From NCBI RefSeq assembly GCF_016735515.1, contig NZ_JAERQZ010000001.1, forward strand, positions 496,001 to 560,000: a DNA stretch of 64,000 nucleotides, written 5' to 3'. Positions 30,053-37,989 of this stretch are shown piece by piece. Made by a program: the position numbers and the translations under genes. Each line of letters begins with the position of its first letter. Position 1 is the first letter of the stretch. The notes beneath the pieces were generated by a model. The model was given only the letters and a program-made list of their open reading frames with translations. It ran no database searches and was not told the DNA's origin. The stretch is from Piscinibacter sp. HJYY11. GTDB lineage: Bacteria > Pseudomonadota > Gammaproteobacteria > Burkholderiales > Burkholderiaceae_C.

Positions 30053-32251
30053 ATGACATCGAACAAGAAGCGCACGTTTCGTGTCGCCATGCTCACGCTG
30101 GGCGCTGCCGGCCTGAGCGCCTGCGGCGGCAGCGACGACCCGGCCCTGAGCACGCAGCCGGCCGGCGTCACCACCGTGAGCGTCACGACCTACGGCGCCA
30201 CCACCGTCGGCAGCGGCAGCACCGCGGCCACGCAGGATCTGCTCACCGGCGGCCTCGGTCGCACCGGCATCGGCAGTGCCGTGGCACCGACCTACGCCGA
30301 CCCCGCGAGCCCGACCGCCGCCGAGCTGCGCCGCAACGCGCTCTACAGCAACTACCGCGGCCTCGTCGACTCCACCGCCAACGGTGGCTACGGTCGCCTG
30401 TACGGCCCCAACATCGACCTCGCCGGCAACGACACGCTCGGCGAAGGCCTGATCCCCGGCCGCGAGTACCTCGCGGTGCTCGACGACGGCACCGGCCGCA
30501 AGCAGGTGACGATCGCGGTGCAGATCCCGACGAGCTTCGACCGCAACGCGCCGTGCATCGTGGCCGGCCCGTCGTCGGGCTCGCGCGGTGTCTACGGTGC
30601 CATCGGCACGTCTGCCGACTGGGGCCTCAAGCGCGGCTGCGCCGTGGCACTCACCGATGCCGGCAAGGGCGTGGGTCTCTACGACCCGGCCGACGACAGC
30701 GTGAACCGCATCGACGGCACGCGCGCCACGCGCACCGCGGCCGGCACCTTGTCGCACTTCGCCTCGGCCATCAGCGACGCGGCGCGCACGGCTTTCAACA
30801 CCGCCTTCCCGAACCGCCTGTCGATCAAGCAGGCGCACTCGGAGGTCAACCCGGAGAAGGACTGGGGCACCGACACGCTCGTGGCCATCCGTTATGCACT
30901 GCACGCGCTCAACCTCGAGTACGCGCCGAACTCGCCCGCCAACGACGGCAAGCTCGCGCTCTACACGCCGGGCAACACGATCGTGCTCGCCGGCTCCGTC
31001 TCGAACGGCGGTGCGGCCGTGCTGCGCGCCGCCGAGCAGGACACCGGCGGCCTGATCGACGGCGTGGTGGCCTCCGAGCCCAGCGCGCAGCCGCTCACGA
31101 CCACCGGCTACGGCGTGAACGTCGGCGGGGTGCCGGTGGCGAGCTACGGCCGTTCACTGGCCGACTACTTCACCTACGCCAACATCTTCCAGCCTTGCGC
31201 TGCGCTGGCGCCGGCCGCGCAGATGGCCGAGGTCTCGATCTACAACTACATGAGCCTCGTCGGCATGAACGCGCGTGCCGCCAACCGCTGCACCGCGCTC
31301 GCGGCCAAGGGCCTGGTGACCGGTGCGACCACGGCCGACCAGGCGACCGACGCGCTCGCCAAGCTGCGCGCGCACGGCTTCACGCCCGAGAACGACACCA
31401 TGCACAACGCCCACTACGGGCTGGGCAACGGGCCGATCATCTCGGCGATGTACCCGATGAGCTATGGCCGCTTCGGCCTCACCGACAACCTGTGCGGCGT
31501 GAGCTTCGCGCCGGTCAACGGCACCGGCGACCCGATTCCCGTCAACGGCAACACCAAGGCGGCGAGCTTCGCGCTCGCGAACGGCACGGCCAACGGCACG
31601 CCGGCCACGGTGGTCTACAACGACAGCGAGGGCGGTGCGAAGGCCTGGCAGTTCGCCGTCTCGCCGTCGACCCACCTGGCCGACTTCGGCCTCGACTCGG
31701 CGCTGTGCCAGCGTGCGCTGGTGACGGGGGTCGACCCCGTGTCCGGCGCCGCCTTGACGAACGCCTCGACCCCGACGCTTGCGCAAAGCCAGGCCGTGCG
31801 CGCCGGCATCGCCGAAGTGCAGCTCAACGGCAACCTGCGCGGCAAGCCCACGCTGATCGTGACGGGCCGCAGCGATGCGCTGCTTGCGATCAACCACAAC
31901 TCGCGGTCCTATGCGGCTTACAACCGTGTGGTCGAGGGCAGCGCGAGCCAGCTGCGCTACCTGGAGGTCGAGAACGCGCAGCACTTCGATGCCTTCATTC
32001 CGTTCTCGGGGTTCGACACGCGCTTCGTGCCGCTGCACGTGTACTTCAACCACGGCATGAACGCGATGTACGCGAAGCTGCGCCACAACACGGCGCTGCC
32101 CGACAGCCAGGTGGTGCGCACCACGGCGCGCGGCGGCACGCCGGGCGCGGCGCCGGCCTTGACCACGACCCACGTGCCGGCGGTCGCCGGCACGCCGGCC
32201 GCGGGCAATGCCATCACCTACAGCGGCACCAGCATCAGCATCCCGAACTGA
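30053..32251 (+). CDS. extracellular D-(-)-3-hydroxybutyrate oligomer hydrolase
   Basis: This 732-residue enzyme cleaves soluble 3-hydroxybutyrate oligomers made by PHB depolymerase. The N-terminus is a lipoprotein-type signal (VAMLTLGAAGLSAC), so it is probably anchored outside the inner membrane. The domain matches the 3HB-oligomer hydrolase family, with CIVAGPSSGSRGVYGAIGTS and KRGCAVALTDAGKG. The likely nucleophile is Ser317 in GSVSNGG. Late motifs are TGRSDALLAINHNSR and NAQHFDAF. The ATG is chosen for its GAGGAGA ribosome site. Transcription is probably monocistronic; a PAS-LuxR gene converges on it 29 nt later. Confidence 0.93.
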   Translation: MTSNKKRTFRVAMLTLGAAGLSACGGSDDPALSTQPAGVTTVSVTTYGATTVGSGSTAATQDLLTGGLGRTGIGSAVAPTYADPASPTAAELRRNALYSNYRGLVDSTANGGYGRLYGPNIDLAGNDTLGEGLIPGREYLAVLDDGTGRKQVTIAVQIPTSFDRNAPCIVAGPSSGSRGVYGAIGTSADWGLKRGCAVALTDAGKGVGLYDPADDSVNRIDGTRATRTAAGTLSHFASAISDAARTAFNTAFPNRLSIKQAHSEVNPEKDWGTDTLVAIRYALHALNLEYAPNSPANDGKLALYTPGNTIVLAGSVSNGGAAVLRAAEQDTGGLIDGVVASEPSAQPLTTTGYGVNVGGVPVASYGRSLADYFTYANIFQPCAALAPAAQMAEVSIYNYMSLVGMNARAANRCTALAAKGLVTGATTADQATDALAKLRAHGFTPENDTMHNAHYGLGNGPIISAMYPMSYGRFGLTDNLCGVSFAPVNGTGDPIPVNGNTKAASFALANGTANGTPATVVYNDSEGGAKAWQFAVSPSTHLADFGLDSALCQRALVTGVDPVSGAALTNASTPTLAQSQAVRAGIAEVQLNGNLRGKPTLIVTGRSDALLAINHNSRSYAAYNRVVEGSASQLRYLEVENAQHFDAFIPFSGFDTRFVPLHVYFNHGMNAMYAKLRHNTALPDSQVVRTTARGGTPGAAPALTTTHVPAVAGTPAAGNAITYSGTSISIPN

Positions 32252-32280
32252 TGTGACGTGAAAGAAGCGCCTGCGCCGGC

Positions 32281-32853
32281 CTACATGAGGCCGGCCAGGC
32301 GCGACACCATCTCGGTCGCCGTGTTGACCTTCAGCTTGCGCAGCAGCCGCACGCGGTGTGCATCGATCGTGCGCGGGCTCACCTCGAGCACACGCGCGAT
32401 CTGCTTGCTGGTCTTGCCCTCGATCAGCAGCTGCGCGATCTCGCGCTCGCGCGAGGTGAGGGCGGTGGTGATGGGGCGGCGCGCCGAGATGTCTTCGAAC
32501 ATCCACACGGTGCAGCCATACGGGTCTTCTCGGTCGAGCGTGCGGCCTGAGGCGTGGCACCAGAAGAGCCGGCCATCGCGGTGTTTCATGATGCGTTCGT
32601 CGGAGTAGCGGCCATGGTCGCGCAGGGCTTCGAAGCCGCGCGCGCCGATGCCGAGAAACTCGTTCTGCGACGGGTACAGCATGCACATCGAGTGGCCGAT
32701 CAGCTCTTCGGGCTCGTAGCCGAACATCGACGCATAGGCCTCATTGCAGCGTTGGATGACGCGGTTGCTCGACACGCAAAGGCCCACGGGTGCCATGTCG
32801 AACGCGAGCATCAGGTTCACATCGGGCGGGTGGTGGAGCACGGTTTGCAGCAT
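32281..32853 (-). CDS. PAS-LuxR transcriptional regulator
   Basis: This regulator has about 190 residues. A PAS domain (FDMAPVGLCVSSNRVIQRCN, GYEPEELIGHSMCMLYPS) is followed by a LuxR/FixJ-type helix-turn-helix (LTSREREIAQLLIEGKTSK, RTIDAHRVRLLRKLKV). There is no receiver domain. The start at 32853 begins a conserved MLQTVL segment; an upstream ATG at 32907 is possible. It is next to the 3HB oligomer hydrolase (convergent) and divergent from the LIV operon, so it may sense a product of PHB breakdown. That is inference. Confidence 0.88.
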   Translation of the reverse strand: MLQTVLHHPPDVNLMLAFDMAPVGLCVSSNRVIQRCNEAYASMFGYEPEELIGHSMCMLYPSQNEFLGIGARGFEALRDHGRYSDERIMKHRDGRLFWCHASGRTLDREDPYGCTVWMFEDISARRPITTALTSREREIAQLLIEGKTSKQIARVLEVSPRTIDAHRVRLLRKLKVNTATEMVSRLAGLM

Positions 32854-33057
32854 GGTGGCTTTTCTCGGCGCGAGGATATCGGCGTGCTGATGCACATCAC
32901 ATGCCATCTGTACTTAAGCAAAACTGATTAACCGCGTCTGCCGCCACAAACTGCACGCTCGGCCTCTCGTTTGCTCGGGTGAACCCTAGCGTAGTCGCTC
33001 GATATTGCGACGCGTCACTGCGTTCACGACACTGCCGCCTCTCGCAAAGGAGCAGTA

Positions 33058-33825
33058 GTGGATTGCATTCTCCAAACCGAGCGCTTGACGAAAGAGTTCA
33101 AGGGCTTCGTGGCTGTCGACAAAGTGGACTTGCGTGTCCGCCGAGGAGACATTCATGCATTGATCGGGCCCAACGGCGCAGGGAAGACGACCTGCTTCAA
33201 CCTGCTGACCAAATTCCTGACGCCCACCTCCGGGCGCATCGTCTTCAACGGCGAAGAGATCACGCACGACACGCCGGCACGCATTGCCGAGCGCGGGGTG
33301 ATCCGCTCCTTCCAGATCTCGGCGGTCTTCCCGCACATGACGGTGCTGGAGAACGTGCGCGTCGCGTTGCAGAAAAAGTTGCGCACCTCTTTTCATTTCT
33401 GGAAGCCCGAGCGTTCGCTCGACGGTCTGAACGCCCGTGCGATCGAGCTGCTGCGTGAAGTCGACCTCGCGTCCTACGCCAACCTCACCACGGTCGAGCT
33501 GAGCTACGGCCGCAAGCGCGCGCTCGAGATCGCCACCACGCTGGCCATGGAGCCCGAGCTGATGCTGCTCGACGAGCCCACCCAGGGCATGGGCAGCGAA
33601 GACGTGGACCGCATCCGGCAGCTCATCAAGCGGGTGTCGGTGGGGCGGACCATCCTGATGGTCGAGCACAACATGAGCGTTGTCTCCAGCATCGCCGACA
33701 CGATCACGGTGCTGGCGCGGGGGGCGACGTTGGCTGAGGGGCCTTACGCCGATGTGTCTAAGAACCCGGCGGTGATCGAGGCCTACATGGGTAGCGCTCA
33801 GGTCGAGCTGGTGGGGGCGCATTGA
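33058..33825 (+). CDS. livG: LIV-type ABC transporter ATP-binding protein
   Basis: This is a 255-residue cytoplasmic ATPase. Walker A is GPNGAGKTTC, the signature is LSYGRKRALEIA, Walker B is LMLLDEPTQGMG, and the switch His is in MVEHNMSVV. The GTG start follows AAAGGAG at ideal spacing. It heads an operon with a second ATPase, binder, two permeases and a chemoreceptor. A 326-bp gap with two nested-hairpin elements separates it from livF. The signature has LSYG where LSGG is usual, as is common in LivG-like proteins. Confidence 0.95.
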   Translation: MDCILQTERLTKEFKGFVAVDKVDLRVRRGDIHALIGPNGAGKTTCFNLLTKFLTPTSGRIVFNGEEITHDTPARIAERGVIRSFQISAVFPHMTVLENVRVALQKKLRTSFHFWKPERSLDGLNARAIELLREVDLASYANLTTVELSYGRKRALEIATTLAMEPELMLLDEPTQGMGSEDVDRIRQLIKRVSVGRTILMVEHNMSVVSSIADTITVLARGATLAEGPYADVSKNPAVIEAYMGSAQVELVGAH

Positions 33826-33853
33826 GATGCATGCGCGTGCGTCTGTCGGCGCG

Positions 33854-33954
33854 AGCCGAGGCTGCCGGGTGACCGGCTCCGCTCATGTCCCCCGGCCAGG
33901 CTGCGCCTGGCCTCCTCCTTTACTTCGCTGCGCCGGTCACCCGACAGCCTCGGC
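33854..33954. repeat. nested-hairpin repeat element, copy A
   Basis: Outer arms of 22 nt (33856-33877 and 33932-33953) pair with one mismatch. Inside them are the conserved core CATGTCCCCCG (33884-33894), a perfect inner hairpin GGCCAGGC-TGC-GCCTGGCC (33894-33912) and the second core CTCCTCCTTTACTTC (33912-33926). The same two cores recur in opposite orientation in copy B. It lies between livG and livF. Confidence 0.75.
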
Positions 33955-34004
33955 CAGGCACAGCGGTGGCATGCACAGCGTGTGGCGTGCTGTGGCCGTG
34001 CCTT

Positions 34005-34117
34005 GCTCGCTGCGGTGGGGCGCCGTGTGGAGTGAAGCAAAGGAGGAGACCGATCACCACGGGAGTGGTGAGCGGTCGGGGGACATGAACGGAACACGGC
34101 GCCCCGCCGCAGCGAGC
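34005..34117. repeat. nested-hairpin repeat element, copy B (inverted)
   Basis: Outer arms of 24 nt (34005-34028 and 34094-34117) pair with one mismatch and differ in sequence from the arms of copy A. Inside are GAAGCAAAGGAGGAG (34034-34048), an inner 13-bp hairpin (34048-34060 with 34065-34077, one mismatch) and CGGGGGACATG (34077-34087). These cores are the reverse complements of copy A: 11 of 11 and 14 of 15 bases match. Confidence 0.75.
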
Positions 34118-34151
34118 CCGCGCGAAACCAACCAACGGACGCACTAAAAAA

Positions 34152-34856
34152 ATGACAACTCCCTTCCTGGAAATCAAGAACCTCCAAGGCTGGTACGGCG
34201 AAAGCCACGTCCTGCACGGCGTGAACTTCCACGTCAACGAAGGCGAAGTCGTGACGCTGCTCGGCCGCAACGGCGCCGGCCGCACGAGCACCATGCGGGC
34301 GATCATGGGCCTCATCGGCTCGCGCAAGGGCAGCATCAAGGTGCAAGGCAAGGAGACGATCCACCTGCCCACGCATCGCATCGCACGCCTCGGCCTCGGC
34401 TACTGCCCCGAAGAGCGCGGCATCTTCTCGAGCCTGAGCGCCGAAGAGAACCTGCTGCTGCCGCCTTCGCTGATGCCTGCCGGCATGAGCCTCGACGACA
34501 TCTACGCGATGTTTCCCAACCTGAAGGAGCGCGCCAAGAGCCAGGGCACGCGCCTGTCCGGGGGCGAGCAGCAGATGCTCGCCGTGGCCCGCATCCTGCG
34601 CACCGGCGCCAAGCTGCTGCTGCTCGACGAGATCTCCGAAGGCCTCGCGCCGGTCATCGTGCAGAAGCTCGCCGAGATGGTGCTGATGCTGCGTTCGCGC
34701 GGCTACACCGTGCTGATGGTGGAGCAGAACTTCCGCTTCGCCGCCCCCCTGGCCGACCGCTTCCTCGTGATGGAGCACGGCCGCGTCATCCAAGAGTTCA
34801 CCCAATCCCAGTTGCCTGATCACCTTGAGCAACTGCACGAAACCCTAGGCGTCTAA
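34152..34856 (+). CDS. livF: LIV-type ABC transporter ATP-binding protein
   Basis: This is a 234-residue second ATPase of the importer. The Walker A region reads LLGRNGAGRTSTMRA: the usual invariant Lys of GKT/S is Arg here, which is unusual and could affect ATP turnover. The signature is RLSGGEQQML, Walker B is LLLLDEISEGLAP, and the switch region is LMVEQNFRF. It follows the repeat-filled gap after livG and precedes the binder by 12 nt. LivG could supply ATPase activity if this site is weak. Confidence 0.93.
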   Translation: MTTPFLEIKNLQGWYGESHVLHGVNFHVNEGEVVTLLGRNGAGRTSTMRAIMGLIGSRKGSIKVQGKETIHLPTHRIARLGLGYCPEERGIFSSLSAEENLLLPPSLMPAGMSLDDIYAMFPNLKERAKSQGTRLSGGEQQMLAVARILRTGAKLLLLDEISEGLAPVIVQKLAEMVLMLRSRGYTVLMVEQNFRFAAPLADRFLVMEHGRVIQEFTQSQLPDHLEQLHETLGV

Positions 34857-34868
34857 GGAGACACTTTC

Positions 34869-36077
34869 TTGAAGCTCTCGAAAATCAAAGCCATCGCTGC
34901 CGCTTGCGGCCTCGCCTGCCTCGCCCCGCTGGCGCAAGCCCAGATCTCCGGTGACGTGATCCGCATCGGCTTCATCACCGACATCTCCGGCCTTTACTCC
35001 GACATCGACGGCCCGGCCGGCGCCGAGATGATCCGTGCCGCCGTCGCCGAGTTCGGCGGTGCCATCAACGGCAAGAAGATCGAAGTGCTGGTCGCCGACC
35101 ACCAGAACAAGGCCGACATCGCCAGCGCCAAGGCGCGCGAGTGGTTCGACCAGCAAGGCCTCGACCTGCTCATCGGCGGCACCAACTCCGGTGCCAGCCT
35201 CGCCATGGCCGGCATCGCTGCCGAGAAGAAGAAGCCCTTCATCGCCGTGGGTGCTGCCGCCTCCGCGCTGACCAACGAGCGCTGCACGCCCTACACCGTG
35301 CACTGGGCCTACGACACCGTGGCACTCGCCAAGGGCACCGGCAACGCCGTGGTCAAGGCCGGTGGCAAGAGCTGGTATTTCCTGACCGCCGACTACGCCT
35401 TCGGCTCGGCGCTGCAGACCGACACCTCCGCCGTCGTCAAGGCCGCCGGTGGCAACGTGATCGGTGCGGTGCGCCACCCGCTGTCGGCGAGCGACTTCTC
35501 GTCCTTCCTGCTGCAGGCGCAGACCAGCAAGGCCGAGATCCTAGGTCTCGCGAACGCCGGCGGCGACATGATCAACGCGGTGAAGGCCGCCAACGAGTTC
35601 GGCGTCACCAAGACGATGAAGCTCGCCGGCCTGCTGATGTTCATCAACGACGTGCACTCGCTCGGCCTCAAGACCGCGCAGGGCATGTACCTCACCGACA
35701 GCTGGTACTGGAACCAGGACGCCGACACCCGCGCCTGGAGCCGCAAGTTCTTCGAGAAGTTCAAGCGCATGCCCTCGTCGCTGCAGGCCGCCGACTACTC
35801 GGCCGCGCTGCAGTACCTGAATGCGGTGAAGGCGACCGGCACCGACGACGCCGACAAGGTGCTCGCGCACATGAAGAAGACGCCGATCAACGACGTGTTC
35901 GCCAAGGGCGGCCGCATCCGCGAAGACGGTCGCATGGTGCACGACATGTACCTGATGCAGGTCAAGACGCCGGCGCAGTCGAAGGAACCTTGGGACTACT
36001 ACAACGTGGTCGAGACCATCAAGGGCGAAGCCGCCTGGACGACGAAGGCAGAAACGCGCTGCGCCCTCTGGAAATAA
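34869..36077 (+). CDS. livK: LIV-type ABC transporter substrate-binding protein
   Basis: This is a 402-residue periplasmic binder for the 33-38 kb importer. The TTG start is supported by AAGGAGA seven bases upstream and begins a clean signal peptide (MKLSKIKAIAAACG to PLAQAQ). The fold is type I (VIRIGFITDISGLYSDIDGP, LLIGGTNSGASLAMAG, FLTADYAFGSALQ). The long Trp/Tyr-rich segment YLTDSWYWNQDADTRAW is typical of the broad LivK-like group that binds aromatic or organic acids as well as amino acids. The ligand is unknown. A REP-like hairpin follows before livH. Confidence 0.93.
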   Translation: MKLSKIKAIAAACGLACLAPLAQAQISGDVIRIGFITDISGLYSDIDGPAGAEMIRAAVAEFGGAINGKKIEVLVADHQNKADIASAKAREWFDQQGLDLLIGGTNSGASLAMAGIAAEKKKPFIAVGAAASALTNERCTPYTVHWAYDTVALAKGTGNAVVKAGGKSWYFLTADYAFGSALQTDTSAVVKAAGGNVIGAVRHPLSASDFSSFLLQAQTSKAEILGLANAGGDMINAVKAANEFGVTKTMKLAGLLMFINDVHSLGLKTAQGMYLTDSWYWNQDADTRAWSRKFFEKFKRMPSSLQAADYSAALQYLNAVKATGTDDADKVLAHMKKTPINDVFAKGGRIREDGRMVHDMYLMQVKTPAQSKEPWDYYNVVETIKGEAAWTTKAETRCALWK

Positions 36078-36087
36078 AGAACCGGTC

Positions 36088-36107
36088 ATCCCCGCGAAAG
36101 CGGGGAT
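36088..36107. repeat. REP-like hairpin before livH, carries the probable ribosome site
   Basis: ATCCCCGC-GAAA-GCGGGGAT is a perfect 8-bp stem with a GNRA loop. It belongs to the widespread proteobacterial repeat whose reverse translation gives GWIPAFAGMT. It ends 6 nt before the livH ATG. The only ribosome-site-like sequence (GGGG, 36102-36105) lies in its 3' arm, so folding could hide it. Confidence 0.8.
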
Positions 36108-36113
36108 CCACCC

Positions 36114-37001
36114 ATGACTGAAATCTTCGGTATTCCCATACAAGCCTTCATGGGCCAGCTGATGCTCGGCCTGGTGAACGGCTCGTTCTACGCCATGCTG
36201 AGCCTCGGCCTGGCGGTGATCTTCGGCCTCTTGGGCATCGTGAACTTCGCGCATGGCGCGCTGTACATGATCGGCGCGTACGTGGCGTGGTTCTCGCTCG
36301 AGACCTTCGGCATCAACTACTGGGCGGCGCTCCTGATCGCGCCGATCGTGGTGGGTGCGCTCGGCCTCGTGATCGAGCGCTCTCTGCTCAAGCACCTCTA
36401 CAAGCTCGACCCGATCTACGGTCTGCTGCTCACCTTCGGCCTGGCCTTGATCTTCGAAGGCGTGTTCCGCGAGCAGTACGGCGTGTCGGGCCAGTCGTAT
36501 GCGGTGCCCGAGCTGCTGCAGGGCGCCACCAACCTCGGCTTCATGGTGCTGCCCAACTACCGCGCGTGGGTCATCGTGGCCTCGCTGATCGTGTGCCTGG
36601 GCACCTGGGCGTTGATCGAGAAGACGAGCCTGGGCGCCAAGCTGCGCGCCGGTACCGAGAACCCGGCCCTGGTGCAGGCCTTCGGCATCAACGTGCCGCT
36701 GATGGTCATGTTCACCTATGCCGGGGGTGCGGCCCTTGCAGCCATCGCCGGCGTGCTGGCCGCACCGGTGATCCAGATCACGCCGCTGATGGGCAGCAAC
36801 CTGATCATCGTCGTCTTCGCGGTGGTGGTGATCGGTGGCATGGGCTCGATCCTCGGCTCCATCCTCACGGGCCTGGTGCTCGGGCTGATCGAAGGCCTCA
36901 CCAAGGTGTTCTACCCCGAGGCCTCGAGCATCGTCGTCTTCGTGATCATGGCCATCGTGCTGATGATTCGCCCCGCAGGCCTCTTCGGCAAGGAGAAGTA
37001 A
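36114..37001 (+). CDS. livH: LIV-type ABC transporter permease
   Basis: This 295-residue inner-membrane permease has about eight helices. LivH motifs are GLVNGSFYAMLSLGLAVIFG, GIVNFAHGALYMIGAY and the coupling region FGINVPLMVMFTYAGGAALA. The ATG is separated from livK by a REP-like hairpin that may tune its translation. It is followed by livM after one base. Confidence 0.95.
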   Translation: MTEIFGIPIQAFMGQLMLGLVNGSFYAMLSLGLAVIFGLLGIVNFAHGALYMIGAYVAWFSLETFGINYWAALLIAPIVVGALGLVIERSLLKHLYKLDPIYGLLLTFGLALIFEGVFREQYGVSGQSYAVPELLQGATNLGFMVLPNYRAWVIVASLIVCLGTWALIEKTSLGAKLRAGTENPALVQAFGINVPLMVMFTYAGGAALAAIAGVLAAPVIQITPLMGSNLIIVVFAVVVIGGMGSILGSILTGLVLGLIEGLTKVFYPEASSIVVFVIMAIVLMIRPAGLFGKEK

Positions 37002-37002
37002 G

Positions 37003-37989
37003 TTGTCTTCATGGTTCTCGACTCCTGGCCGCAAGGCGGGATGGGCGGCGCTGGCGCTCTTCATCGCCGCGCCTTTCATCGGCATCTACCCGGTGTTTGC
37101 GATGAAGGCGCTCTGCTACGCGCTCTTCGCGTGTGCCTTCAACCTGCTGCTGGGCTACACCGGCCTGCTGTCGTTCGGCCACGCCGCCTTCATGGGCGCG
37201 GCGGCCTACGGCACGGGCTGGCTGGTGCGCTCGGCGGGCTTCACGCCCGAGCTCGGGCTGATCGCGGGGGTGCTGGTGGCCGCCGCGCTCGGCCTGGTGG
37301 TGGGGCTCATCGCCATCCGCCGGCAAGGCATCTACTTCGCGATGATCACGCTCGCCATGGCGCAGATGATCTTCTTCATCTGCCTGCAGGCGCCGTTCAC
37401 CGGCGGTGAAGACGGCCTGCAAGGCGTGCCGCGTGGCAAGCTCTTCGGGCTGATCTCGCTGGAGAGCGACCTCACGATGTACTTCTTCGTGCTGGCGATC
37501 TTCGTCGCGGTCTTCCTCTTCATCATCCGCGTGGTGCACTCGCCCTACGGCCAGGTGCTGAAGGCGATCCGCGAGAACGAGCCGCGTGCCATCTCGCTCG
37601 GCTACAACGTCAACCGCTACAAGCTGCTGGCCTTCGTGCTGTCGACCGCCATCGCCGGCCTGGCCGGTGGGCTGAAGACGCTGGTGCTGGGTTTTGCGAC
37701 GCTGTCCGACGTGCACTGGTCGCTCTCGGGCGAGGTGATCCTGATGACGCTGCTCGGTGGCCTCGGCACCTTCGCCGGCCCGGTGGTGGGCGCCTTCACC
37801 ATCATCGGCCTGCAGAACTTCCTCGCCGACCGCGTGGGATCGTGGGTGACGGTCATCATCGGCGTGATCTTCGTGGTGTGCGTGCTGGCCTTCCGCCGCG
37901 GATTCGTGGGTGAGTTCATCGCGCGTCGCAAGAAGTCAAGCGCTGCCGAGCCGGCCAAGGCGGCGGCGCAAGTCGAAGCGCACGCATGA
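37003..37989 (+). CDS. livM: LIV-type ABC transporter permease
   Basis: This is a 328-residue partner permease. LivM motifs are [37 protein letters not shown] and [20 protein letters not shown]. Start is TTG at 37003 with AAGGAGAA upstream inside livH. Its stop overlaps the start of the chemoreceptor gene (ATGA), so importer and receptor are translationally coupled. Confidence 0.95.
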   Translation: MSSWFSTPGRKAGWAALALFIAAPFIGIYPVFAMKALCYALFACAFNLLLGYTGLLSFGHAAFMGAAAYGTGWLVRSAGFTPELGLIAGVLVAAALGLVVGLIAIRRQGIYFAMITLAMAQMIFFICLQAPFTGGEDGLQGVPRGKLFGLISLESDLTMYFFVLAIFVAVFLFIIRVVHSPYGQVLKAIRENEPRAISLGYNVNRYKLLAFVLSTAIAGLAGGLKTLVLGFATLSDVHWSLSGEVILMTLLGGLGTFAGPVVGAFTIIGLQNFLADRVGSWVTVIIGVIFVVCVLAFRRGFVGEFIARRKKSSAAEPAKAAAQVEAHA

